Source: Hydrangea macrophylla (taxonomy: Eukaryota > Streptophyta > Magnoliopsida > Cornales > Hydrangeaceae). Taken from it: DNA of 64,000 bases. Under the pieces are notes generated by a model. That model searched no databases. It was not told the DNA's origin and saw nothing but the letters and a program-made list of their open reading frames with translations. Made by a program: the position numbers and the translations under genes. The stretch covers positions 137,430,859 to 137,494,858 of the forward strand of contig CM066988.1 of assembly GCA_033977485.1 (NCBI GenBank), given 5' to 3'. Of this stretch, positions 48,509 to 59,629 are shown in pieces (position 1 is the first letter of the stretch; each line of letters begins with the position of its first letter).

Positions 48509-51100
48509 GGGGAAAATACCTTTTACCCTCTGTGGTTACACTCATTTTCTCATAACCCACATGTGGTTCATTTTGTAACACTTAACCCTCCTGTACTAAT
48601 GACTAAAGTGAGGCTATTAATATTTCTGACAGTCCCCCTTCAGTCATTAGTACAGGGGGTTATGTCACGCCCCGGATCCATACATATGAATCTAGGTTAC
48701 GTGGCACGCCATCAAGGCTTACCAACGATGATTAAAGTTCCCAAAATAACCTTAATAAAAGTTTTTGCTCCAAAATAGCCAACTTCCAATTAGTTTTTCA
48801 AAGGTTATATTAAACACGTGTCCAAACACGTCTTAACGAGTTTCGTTTTCAAAAGTGACAGTTTCATAGGTCAAAAGGTTCCCAAAGGTACCCCCATGCC
48901 TAGTTAGAAGTTGTTCCGAATATTGGAAGAGGTAGAAAAAGAATTCTGGCAGGGGGTATTTCGACCGGTCGAACGACCCACTTCGACCGGTCGAATGACC
49001 CTTTAGCAGAATCCTGCCCAAAGCTGCAGAATTTTGCTAAGGCATCCAACCTCCACCAATTCTACTACACCAAACACTCTTACATTAATCCAAACGTCTC
49101 AAGCTATAACAAGCTATCAAAACCAAGTTTAATCTCACTAATCCATGAAAAGAAACAATAGTGGAACAAGCTAAGGCTTGTTTGGTGCAATTCACAAAAC
49201 TCTAACCATATTCCTTTAAAATCCGACTTTGACAAGTTAAGTATTCAAAACACGAATTCATGAGTTCGGATTCATTACCACATAACCCAAAAGAGTTTTA
49301 ATACCTATTACAACATCATGAAATCCACACCAAAGCCTCCAAGTTAAATCCAGGGTTCTAGCTATTCAAAAGCTCATTATTACAATGATCAGCAAAGAAG
49401 ATAAAACATATACAAGAGGATCCCCGGCATCCCCATCGGCCTCACTCTTCTCGCTTCTTCTTGCCTTCCTTTATACCTGCAATGGAGTAAATCTCCATTG
49501 CTCAGCTATATGCTGAGTGCACAATTTCTAACATATGCATATATGACAAATCATGCTTTAATCTCATCATAACACATAACTATTGGTCTCTAGGGAATAA
49601 GTGCACCTTCACCGATCCAAAGTCTTTTGACTCAACCATGACCCATGCCCCTTCGACATGTCACGTAATGCCTTTATCGGCAAGTGACCGTCGTCACTGC
49701 TAATCCTCCCCCTTCGAGAGGACGCCTCACGGTGAATTAGCACAAATCCCCCTTTAACCCACATAGGCACATAAACATACTCATTTAACACATATACGTG
49801 CTCGCGTAAAATTTAACATGCTTTTCACATTTAAGCGCGTGCATAATTAACGGGCCTAAGATTAACACATGGATTTTGCCCGGATCACAATTTCGTCATC
49901 GAAATATAAAACATGTATTTCACCTATATAACATAGGCTAGAAATTCATACCTCGAGCTATCGCCGTATAACTTTGAGGGAACGACTAGAAGCCCGATTA
50001 AACACCAAATCTCCGATCCTACGCAAAACCTACAAGTTTAATCGTGCTTTCCCCAAATTCCTAGATTTAGAAATTTATAAAAACTTGGCCAAACATGGCC
50101 TAAAGACTATCAAAACGTAGCCCTTACCTTGGGGAGTTCAAATACGAATTTTGGTTGAAAACAAACGGGCAGAAGTCCGTCGATTTGCGTCTGCAAGCTC
50201 TAAGCTCCCAAAACCCCCAAATCTCCCTTTTGATTTTGAAATTAGAAAAGTTGAAATGAAGAAATATCTTGGAACTTCTATATATAGACAAAATTCTCGG
50301 AATTTACGTTTACCTCCCCGTGAGTTCTCAAAACTTCTAATTATTCCTCGAAACGTCTTACACGTCCATTTTATAACTTTACGAGTGAAAACTATAAATT
50401 TATGAAGTTTTCGACTAAGTCTCGTTTGCCGCCGTAATTACGTTCCGAAAATTATTTTCTGCGAAATCTCTACACAACCTACCTTTTAAGCAACGTATCA
50501 TTCACGTTCTCACCACAGCGTTCAAACGATCTAAAACTAGATCAAAACTATCAGAAATTATACTACACAGGTATAATTACTATTCATGGAAATACCAGAT
50601 AAGTCAAATAACATTTAAATCACATAAATGTCATTTAGCTATGCCAATGCAACATGCCTTTCCATGTTCCCGTGTCCTCTCTTGACACCTTTCAGACTGC
50701 CTTTAAGGCCAAATACTGGGTTCTCAAAAGACACCCTCCAATAACTAGTGAGTCATCACTCACTTCACACACGTTAATTAACACAACCATAAGCATGCTA
50801 TGCATGCTAAAATGATATAAATAAATACCGCAGGAGCGGGTATGACAGGTTAAGTGTTACAAAAATGAACCACATGGGGGTTATGAGAAAATGAGTGTAA
50901 CCATGGGGGGTAAAAGGTATTTTTCCCTAAAGAGTATGTATATGGGCTTGGGGGTATTAACGTCATTTCCTTTTCTCCGTTAAAAAAGTTAACAGTCCCA
51001 CTTCAGTCATTAGTACAGGGGATTAAGTGTTACAAAATGAACCATAGAGGTTATGAGAAAATAGGTGTAACCACAGGGGATTAATAGATATTTTCCCCTA
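48509..51100. mobile_element. GGGGAAAATA-type MITE split by solo LTR D
   Basis: The left arm (48509-48662, GGGGAAAATACCTTTTACCC) and right arm (50848-50929, GGGTAAAAGGTATTTTTCCC) are inverted. The solo LTR sits between them. A second partial copy of the right half follows at about 50985-51100, ending TATTTTCCCC. A related element lies at 56875-57362. Confidence 0.72.
48663..50847 (-). mobile_element. Solo LTR D
   Basis: TGTCACGCCCC to GCGGGTATGACA, 2.2 kb, with perfect TSD GGTTA (48658-48662, 50848-50852). Twin hairpin at 49481-49517. Minus-strand TATATATAG-type TATA near 50279-50287. Carries the palindrome pair TTCGACCGGTCGAA at 48960 and 48982. Confidence 0.92.
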
Positions 51101-52017
51101 TATATATACATATATATATATATATGGTGCGCTTGATGCCACGTCATCAATGGATGCTGCCACAGCAAATAAGTATTCGCATACTAAATTGACAGATTTA
51201 CCAATTATCGTAAAAAAAAAGAAAAGAATAAGGACTGAAAGATCTGTTTCTTGACTTTCTTCATTATTTCTCGACTATCTCCTAATAAATTCTCACTGCT
51301 TCAATGCTATGCCTAATAGCATATGCATTAGGTAGTTTGATATCACAAATTTAAGAAAATTTTGTATTATATATTTGTAGTGGTGTAAGTTAAATATTAA
51401 ACTTAAGAGGAATACATTTAGTAGTAAAATTTAAGTTTATTATTCGCTTCAGTTTTACTATCATATATGGCATATAGCACATTGTGTGTCGTGAGAGTCC
51501 AAACCACACACACAAAGTCGTCCACCAACCAGGGATGGATGTGTAGAAGGGCAAGGGTGGACTCAAACCCTACCTTGATTTTTACAAAATATATATCTAT
51601 CCTAAAAAAAGTATATTTTAACACTTAAATCTCCTTCTAAATTAAAAAAACTATCTATATTACATTTAAGCCCCCTTCCAAGTATGAAATATTTAACATT
51701 TTGGTCTCAATTTGTAGAAATAATGTGTCATTTTATAGTACATTTGGTATCCACCAAACAATCTCTCACATGGCACACACTGTACCGTTCAATTCCCAAA
51801 CAACACAACACAGTATGAACAGTTTGGGGCAAATTTTTTTATTTTTTATTTTATATAAATGTTACATTTTATATAAAACGATATCGTTTTGTCTCTAGAG
51901 GCTTTGGAAGTGTCATTTGAAAGCTACGCCATTATAAGTGCACACAATTTGTGCAACAAATTTAAGCTAAGTTTTGTTTAAGTTTGTTGTACCCACTGCA
52001 GATGCTCTAATCATAAT
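51101..52017. other. AT-rich spacer
   Basis: No gene, RNA gene or transposon end could be supported. Confidence 0.6.
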
Positions 52018-52194
52018 GGACAATGTTTGGGGTACAACTATTTTTTACAACTCAATTACAACCATCTCTATCTTTCTCTTAAGTGGCACTGTGGAGTCTG
52101 GTTAAATTTCAATAGAACCCAATACCACTTAAGAGAGAAATAGAGATGGTTATAAATGAATTGTAAAAAATAGTTGTATTCGGAACATTACTCG
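52018..52194. mobile_element. Mutator-like MITE with perfect 9 bp TSD, upstream of ATS3
   Basis: The TSD AATCATAAT is identical at 52009-52017 and 52195-52203. Arms contain GGTACAACTATTTTTTACAA and TTGTAAAAAATAGTTGTAT. Same family as 16406-16604. It ends about 190 bp before the ATS3 start codon, within the likely promoter. Confidence 0.85.
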
Positions 52195-52315
52195 AATCAT
52201 AATTTTTGCAAGTGGCGGAACTTTGCTCTGCTGCGGAATTTCCTTTACAAGGGTAGATTGGTCATTTAGCTTGCAAGTATTTAATTTGCAGCTGTGGCAA
52301 TAACTCCACCCCCAT

Positions 52316-52322
52316 TATAAAT
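52316..52322 (+). promoter_or_regulatory. Putative TATA box of the ATS3-like gene
   Basis: TATAAAT, 64 bp before the ATG, leaving a leader of about 35 nt. Confidence 0.55.
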
Positions 52323-52385
52323 CTAATCCAACTGAAGTCTTTGAACTCATTCATCACTGGACACAAAAACTGATTGAAAAGAAAA

Positions 52386-53135
52386 ATGGTGAAGTTCCTT
52401 GCGTTCCTCCTCCTCTTTGCCGCCTTCTTCATTTCATCTCACTCAAGATCCATCACTCCGACACTGCCCCATCTCCTCAGATCCTTCAGAATCAAATCTA
52501 ACCAGGTAAAGCAAAAATTTACACACACACATATATAGAAATAGATATGTATCTATACACTACATACACCACCATTTCTTCTTCTAATGCTTAATATTTG
52601 ACAATTAGACTGCAAGGAGCTGTTCATACACAGTGACCATCAAAACAAGCTGTACCTCAACCTCATACACCAGAGACAAAGTCAGTCTCGCATTTGGTGA
52701 CTCTAGTGGCAACGAGGTAAGTCCCAAATAACCAAAAAATTCTCGAATTTTACTCCAAAATCAGAAATTAAAACCAACCCATTTCAAAAAATCAGATTTT
52801 GATTGATGGGTATTTCTTTTCTTTTTTTTTTTTTTTTTTTTTTTCTCAAATTAAATTTGGATGGGTTTACTTAGGTCTATGCATCGAGACTTGACGATCC
52901 GGCTTCGAGGACGTTTGAGAGATGTTATGCGGATACGTTTCAGATTCAAGGTCCGTGTACATACCAGATCTGTTATCTATACTTGTTGAGGGTTGGATCG
53001 GACGGCTGGAAACCAGAGAGTGTCAAGATCTACCGTCCAAATTCTAAGGTTGTTACATTCAACTACAACAAGTTCTTGCCCAATGGTGTGTGGTTTGGAT
53101 TCGATCACTGTAACACTGGATCACTCTCTGCTTAA
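52386..53135 (+). CDS. ATS3: Secreted PLAT-domain protein, embryo-specific ATS3-like, three exons
   Basis: Exons 52386-52505, 52609-52716 and 52875-53135 join through GT-AG introns, all phase 0, to 162 residues. Residues 1 to about 21 (KFLAFLLLFAAFFISS) form a clear signal peptide, so the product is probably apoplastic. The rest is one PLAT/LH2-type beta-sandwich domain (about residues 44-150). It starts SCSYTVTIKTSC and has DKVSLAFGDSSGN, the RLDDP loop, DTFQI.GPC.YQICYLYL and SDGWKPESVKIY. The paired cysteines are typical of the ATS3 subfamily. PLAT domains bind lipids or proteins; the function of this subfamily is poorly known, with expression in embryos reported for the founding member. 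Length is usual and no lesions are seen. The exon 3 acceptor follows a long poly-T. Confidence 0.9.
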
Positions 53136-53950
53136 ATGTATGTTGAAGAAGACAAATACTATTACTCCGTATGTGTGTTATTATTGCTTTCAAATAATTG
53201 AGATTGTTTTTTTTCCCCGAAAGTAGTTGAGATAATTGAACTTTGTTATGGTACCATTTTTGGTTATATTTTTACTGGGTCCATTGGGGTTGAAACGTGT
53301 CATTGTTGTATCTATTCAATTCACAAATTTTTAGGTCCTTAACATGGTACCCTTGGCATGTTAATGTGATATTGTACATTCAATATGAGAATGAGTTATT
53401 TAGGTGGAGACCCATATTGAATCAGACCTTTTAAATGTAGGGGTATGGATTTAACTCAAATAACTCATTTTTATTGACCGACAAATGGTACTTCAATTTT
53501 TTTTTCCTTACTCACACGTCTTTTACGCACTTTTTGACTTACGAAATGACTTTGACTCCACAAGTTTTTATAGACTTTAAGCTAGATTTATACTCGGTCG
53601 ATATCAGTCGGGTTTTGGCCATAAACGACACCTAACTGAAGAGGTCGACTTTCCTAAACATGCCAACTGAAATTGACCAATAAAGATTCGATTTTCATTC
53701 AATTTAGTGAGCTCGATTTTGGTAGGTTAGTTGGTTTGGCCCATTTTGCAGATTTACAGATTAAGAGAGTTCATCACACTAATTTGCAGTTTTATAGATT
53801 TGCATATCTAGGATTCGAAAAAACCCTAGATTGAAACAAACGAGAGAACGAGTGAGAAAGATAATCGTCACATTAGGACCTTAGGTGGTTACTACAAGTG
53901 ATGGTGGCGTGGCCATGAATGATGGCTATGGTGGTTGTCGCAAATCAACT

Positions 53951-53986
<36 letters not shown>

Positions 53987-54480
53987 GGTAATAGGAGGAT
54001 GGAGAGAGTGATGGCTATGGTGGTTGCCGCAAATCAACTATTGAGAGGGAGAAAGAGAAAGAGAGGGAGAGAGAGGGGGAAATAGGATTATAGGAGGATG
54101 GAGAGATTGAGGCATGAGGTAAGGATCGTAAGGTTGAGTGGTTCGGTTCTTCAAAATTTTGGCAAAACGTAGATCAACCGTGGCTTCAGGTTTTGATAAA
54201 TTGGAAACCATTAACCGACCATGATTACATAACCGATCAAAACCTCTAAAATCTGCCAGCTTTGGTAAGTTGGTTCTATTCCTTCGGGTTTCCTTACATT
54301 CATACTTTAAGCATTTCATCTAAGGATATACATATATCCACTATAATCAACAAAACTGTTTAACTTGAACACATCCTTTAAACATGCTTACATTAATCTA
54401 GATCAATCTATCGATGCAATACATAATGTGTTTTAAGCATTTTGGAGAAGAACATAACTTCAAAGTCTTGTTCCCACATA
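53136..54480. other. Spacer with a minisatellite-like duplication
   Basis: No gene supported. Two copies of a GA-rich segment lie at about 53921-54009 and 54010-54104, both with GATGGCTATGGTGGTTG and CAAATCAACTATTGAGAG followed by GA repeats. Upstream (53600-53760) is ordinary AT-rich DNA. Confidence 0.6.
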
Positions 54481-56430
54481 CAATGTCGAACTGTTGTAGC
54501 AAAAAATGCTACGTATCTTAGATCCAGAATACACCCCATGTGATGTGAGTTGCTTTTATGATCTTCCTTTCCCTTCCTTTACCTTAGGAGATCTAAGGGT
54601 CTAGAAGAAAGACCTTTCCAGGAAGATAAGGTGTTAGAGTTAGGAGTTTAGGATTGGTATGGGTCGCACTCGGGTTGTCCCAACTCCCAACTCATCTGGA
54701 GAATGAGTTGGGCCCCTGTGTTGATGATCTGCTAGTTGATTCAAGATTTGGGTGATTAGCCCCATTTAACTAGTGCCGAAATCGGTCGGGAATCCGAAAT
54801 GACGGCACATCACAAGCGGCCATACTTCCGGAGGCTTCGCTTTGCCGCAGATCCACTCTGGTTTCGTTCGAAAGAAAGAGGAAGCTTACTTACCTCATAG
54901 AATAACCAGATATAAAGTAAATTAAAGCATCTAACATATGCTGTATTCAAATCCGTAAAATCTCTTTCATAAGAAAGTTTCTCACATAAATATCCTCCCT
55001 TGAAGTCCTTTCTGCACTTGCTGCCTAGCCTTCGGGAATGAAAGTCAGTGCCCCTGGTTTGGTTATTGGATGACTTGTTCCTCGCCTCAGGGTCATCAAC
55101 TGAAACTACTGACGCTTAGGTTAAATCCAATTTGATTTACCGATAGTGTTATTCTAATTGTTTCAAGGTAAGCAGTTGAAGCGGGGTACCTATCCCCGCT
55201 AGTGGAACTGGATATCGATCTGGGAAGCTAGGTACTATGGTGAGATTTTTTACCTCATACGGCTCCTCATTCAATTTTTTCGAAGTCATTGGCTCCTTTT
55301 CTTCGTTCGAGAATCTCCTCCATTCTTCCACTCTATCCCGAAGAGTAACTAGGACCCATTTAGTCACGTTTTCATGTTCCAATTGAAACATTGCGCCACA
55401 CGATTCTTTTGCGATGCGCTCTCTCAAACGTTTCCACTCCTACCCCCGCAAGCAAAGAGAGGGGAGGTTGCTTCCTAGGAAGCATTTGCTTGGTGTTCTT
55501 TTCTCTCTTCTCTAGGCCTAGCCCTCGACCCCATCTTACTAATAATAATGAAGGGCTTGGCCCGACCATATTCGAGCTCACTAAGACTTGACATAGATAA
55601 TGAATAAATAGGAGTTAATATCATTCCAAGCCTCTAGATATCGATTCTACGGCCAACTCCCTTATGCAAAAAGCTAGGTTGCGCACCTTTGATAGGTTTA
55701 GGGTTTAGTTGGTGGTGACCACAAGAAATGAAACCTATGGGTAGGAAGCGTCGTTATCCCAATTATATACCTGCACTCAAACTACGAGTAAGGAAAGGTG
55801 TCCTTTCATTGTGGCCGATTCAGAGACTGTTCTAATAAATGATGTTCATGTGCGGTCGATCAGGTCTAGTATCTCAGCGTGTAATCTTTCATCCGATAGC
55901 TATTTTGTTAATCATTGCATTGGTCGATCGGGAAGGCATATCGACAACCAAATCTACCGGTATTTACAATCTTTACTTCTCTATTATATTGTTATAGGTC
56001 AGTCAGTCTTTAAATGTGTTCCATAGAATAGAAGAGAAAGAGTCTGTCTTTACTCCTTAGTCTGTCTTCAATAAGAAAGAGACAACATTCAGAAGATCAT
56101 ATTTGAGAATATCCCATGCCACTCTATAGAATGAACCTGAAAAGCCATCCGGTCCACTTGACCAACCAATGCCAGAGGGCATAAAGCCCACCATTTCACA
56201 CTCGACGAAAGGTGGAAGTCACAAAAGAATCATAGCTCTATGGATTGTCTCTCGTCGCCCTAGGTTGGCTGGATGGAGTTATATTGGATATAGAATGAAC
56301 GTTATACCTCAAGTGGCATATATTGATTCTATATAGATTGTTTCAGGAAAGCATACAAAGATCAATTCCGAGAAAGCACAATGTCGAGGAAAGACTTCAC
56401 GCAGAAAGAGCTGGGACGAGCAGACTCCAA
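54480..56430. other. Possible organelle-derived (NUMT-like) tract
   Basis: Balanced composition, few simple repeats and texture similar to 595-1110. Examples are TTCGAAAGAAAGAGGAAGC near 54866 and AAGCAAAGAGAGGGGAGG near 55450. A 92-codon minus-strand frame (55149-55427) was not recognised. The tract is unlike its AT-rich neighbours and has no transposon ends. Mitochondrial origin is a guess from texture. Confidence 0.35.
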
Positions 56431-56439
56431 TTCCAAACC

Positions 56440-56705
56440 CCTCCCCCCCCCCCCCCTTTGACACAGTTCGACTTTTCATGGAGATCTAACAAGTATATTC
56501 AAGGTCTTAGATACTTGTATTTCGAATCTGAGGTACGTGCAATTTTTGGCTACAACGAAATCTCTGAGAGTTTATATTGAATCATTGAATCACGCTCCTT
56601 GATTTGTGCTCCGTATATAACTTTATCAATATGGTCCATGCAAAATGAAGAGCTTGAGCAAGTAGAAGTTTGTTCCCCCCCCCCCCCCCCCTCCCTTCCC
56701 TCCCA

Positions 56706-56735
<30 letters not shown>
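56440..56735. repeat. Poly(C) and poly(A) homopolymer cluster
   Basis: C runs at about 56443-56456 and 56677-56690 and an A run of about 30 at about 56706-56735. Sequencing accuracy here may be poor. Confidence 0.9.
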
Positions 56736-56738
<3 letters not shown>

Positions 56739-56874
56739 TAGAAGCCTCCTTTGGGCCCAAAAATTTGTTTCATAGGCCAAACCTTTTGGGCCGAGCAACG
56801 AGTCCTAATACGCTTGGACTTTCAATCCAGTCCTTCTTCTTCTTTTAGTTGAGACACATTGGAAGAAAAAAATA

Positions 56875-57362
56875 TTTAGGGTTAATTACATTTTACCCCC
56901 TGTGGTTAGACCCATTTTCATTTTACCCCTATAGTTCAAAAGCTTTACTCCCCTGTGGTTTTGGACTTAAGTGAAACTACTAAGATTTCTCTCAAAATAG
57001 CTCCATATGGGGATTTAGTGTTAAAATTAGCCCCACACAGAACTTAAAATTAATTGTACATAGGCAGTTAGCCCCAAAATTAGCCCTCCCATAGGGATTA
57101 AGTGTTAAAAATTAACCCCACATAGGTGGGCTAAATGACAGCTTCATCTCCACATAGAGGATTAACCTCAAAATTAACCTCAACAAAAGGCCTAAGTGTA
57201 ATATGTTTGGCCAATTTCAGAGTTTTCATCAGTTTTGAAGAAAATCTTAACAGTTCCACTTTAGCCGAAATCACAGGGGGGTTAAGTGTCCACTTTTGAA
57301 CCACATTGGAGTAAAGTAAAAATGGGTCTAACCACAGGGGGTAAAATGTATTTAACCCTAAA
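56875..57362. mobile_element. MITE with TTTAGGGTTAA termini
   Basis: Arms TTTAGGGTTAATTACATTTTACCCCCTGTGGTTAGACCCAT and its inverse (ATGGGTCTAACCACAGGGGGTAAAATG ... TTAACCCTAAA) are nearly perfect. The interior has internal AAAATTAGCCCC repeats. Related in arm sequence (CTGTGGTTA, TTACCC) to 48509-51100. TSD not resolved. Confidence 0.82.
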
Positions 57363-57381
57363 TTGTATCACAACTTGTACA

Positions 57382-58420
57382 TAGGGGTGCTCATGGGTCG
57401 GGTGAGTCGGGTTTGGCCCTCACCCGATCATCCATCCGTATTCTACGTACTCGGGTTGGCCATCGTCCACCCGTCATCCACTCACATGGTCGGGTGGAAC
57501 CGACCCCTCGGGCTCGAGTGGTTCAAGTCGGGTTCAGGTAGAACCCGAAGGAATCATGGTGGGCTGTTTTGGGATGTGAATGACAGAATGAGAAGCAGAA
57601 ATATGAATATGCAGAATTTATACCTCTCTATGCTATACAATTTTCTAGAATTTTGGGCAACAATTTATACTTACTTGTATGTATCTATGTATGTATCGAT
57701 GTATATGCATAAAAAATTACACTAGTCTTTCACACAATATATATATACACGCATACACACACAAATTCCTCAGTACACCAATCTTGAGATTAATTTAGGG
57801 TTTAAGATTTAGGGGATTTGAGATTTAGGGCATTTGAGATTTAGGCATCAAAGAAGAAGAAGAAGAAGAAGATGATGAGTGATGATGAAGGAGGAGGAGG
57901 AGAAGGAGATGTACATACCTAAAGCTTGAGATCTATTAGATGAGAGAGATTTCTCCAGTTTGGATCTCATGGCTCGGCTCCCATAGATGATAGATCGATG
58001 CATGTGCTTGAGAGAGAGATATAGGGTTTTCCATATATCTTGATTTTGAATCGTAAAACTGTTGCGAATGAATTAAAGTATGAAGCTAGAGATATGATAG
58101 ATGAGAGAGAGCACGATGAGACAGAGAGAGACAGAGAGAGAGAGAGAGGGGAGAATAAGGCTGATGCTTCTAACTCACACAAAATGAAAAGATAAGAGGA
58201 AGAGGAGTGCCTCCTGGGTGTGAAAACTAATATGTAAGTGATGCAATCAGGTCGGGTCGGGTGAACATTAGGTTTGGAGTAGACGATCCGACGTCCGAAC
58301 CGAAAGCCCTCGGGTGGGAGTTGCAAAACCCAAGACTCCATCCAAGCTCTTCAAAAACCATCCAAAACAATCAGGTGGGGTCGGGTGAGTCGGGTGGGTG
58401 GGTCATTTTGATCACCCTTA
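57382..58420. mobile_element. Non-autonomous hAT element
   Basis: The 8 bp TSD CTTGTACA is perfect (57374-57381, 58421-58428). Termini TAGGGGTGCTCA and TGATCACCCTTA are inverted at 10 of 12 positions. Subterminal regions are rich in GGGTCGGGTGAGTCGGG-type repeats, expected of transposase-binding zones. The 1.0 kb interior shows no transposase. Confidence 0.88.
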
Positions 58421-58493
58421 CTTGTACAAATAAGAGATCGATATTGTAACACCCCTACTTGGGTTTTCTATGGTTAAAAAAAGTGATCGATAT

Positions 58494-59104
58494 TGTAACG
58501 CCCCGAAAACCATGCCATGAGGGCTAGGTCAACGACTCAAACATAAGAAGAATAGTGACGAATGATCCTGTGTGGACCAATCATAAAGCGAGAAAGCAAT
58601 GAGGAACCCTACGTGAATTTCTAAGAAAAGTCAATAAGTCAATGATAGATCCATGAGGACCAAATGGGTCAAATAGTGAATCAACATAATTTTGGTTTTG
58701 AAATGAATTTATAAGAAAGTAGAATGAAGCCCAAGTAGGGTGAAGCCCCATTGAGGAGATGAAACAGGTTCAAGATTGTTTTGAAGGTTTACTTATAGGT
58801 TTTTGAGAATTTTCTACCAAACGACCTTAAGAAATCAAAAGTAATATTTTTTTTCCATAATTGACTAACCATAGGCTAAGTATAGACCAAATTAGATTTT
58901 GATAGTTTTCAAGTTTTGGAAAAAGTTATGCCCAAGTCAGAGGGGCTTTTGACCAGTCCAAGGGGTACCTTTGATCGGTCGAAGGTACCTCTGCTAGCCA
59001 GGGTTATTGCAGTGTACCTTTCTACCAATCGAAGGATCCCGATGGACCGGTCGAAGGGTACCCTGAAGCTACCAAAGATCAAGCCCTTTTACATAACAAA
59101 AGTG
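58494..59104. repeat. LTR-like fragment with two palindrome pairs
   Basis: Starts TGTAACGCCCCGAAAACC. A short copy of its lead-in (GATCGATATTGTAAC) also occurs about 50 bp earlier at 58438. It contains imperfect palindromes TTGACCAGTCCAA (about 58949), TTGATCGGTCGAA (58971), TTCTACCAATCGAA (about 59020) and TGGACCGGTCGAA (about 59043). These are in the same spacing as the solo LTRs. No far end found, so it is truncated. Confidence 0.55.
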
Positions 59105-59290
59105 TTGAAAGTAGGGATGGCAATAGGGCGGGTTTGCCGAGTTTCTCGCCCCGCCCCTAATACGTAGGGTATGGGGGACTTAATAGGGTTAGGGGTGAGT
59201 ATGGGGGAGGTTTTATAACTCGAGCCGGGTTCGGGGGTAGGGTCAAAAACCCGAACCCGCCCCGATTATACTAAGAAATTACACTTATGC
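59105..59290. repeat. GGGATGGCAATAGGGCGGG-type transposon fragment
   Basis: Begins TAGGGATGGCAATAGGGC and contains GGGTTCGGGGGTAGGGTC and CCCGAACCCGCCCCG, the style of hAT-like elements. No right terminus was found. Confidence 0.4.
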
Positions 59291-59430
59291 CCATATATTA
59301 CCTTAAAACCCTTGGAGTATAAATACTCCTTTTAAGCAATTTAGGGCATAGAACTACAGAAGAACAGAGACAGAAGACACAGAGACAACAACTCCTCTTT
59401 CGCCGCAGAGTGAGTCATTTGTTCCCCCAT

Positions 59431-59441
59431 CTCTCTCTCTC

Positions 59442-59487
<46 letters not shown>

Positions 59488-59493
59488 TAGTGA

Positions 59494-59533
<40 letters not shown>
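59431..59533. repeat. (TC)n microsatellite, two blocks
   Basis: Two TC tracts separated by CTCTGACTTAGTGACTGTCTG. Apparent frames of Arg-Glu repeats on the minus strand are artefacts of this run. Confidence 0.95.
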
Positions 59534-59537
<4 letters not shown>

Positions 59538-59629
59538 CACAGGACCACAAAACCGCGGCCACCGCCGCCCTCTTCCACCGTTTACTACATCTATGCCACT
59601 TCATTCTTTTGTTGATGAGACTATGAGTC

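Noticed and set aside
55149..55427. 92-codon minus-strand frame
   Set aside because: Not recognised, no splice-linked neighbours; it lies in the possible organelle tract and may be chance.
59341..59604. Arg-Glu-rich minus-strand frames
   Set aside because: Artefact of the TC microsatellite; a third frame reads equally openly.
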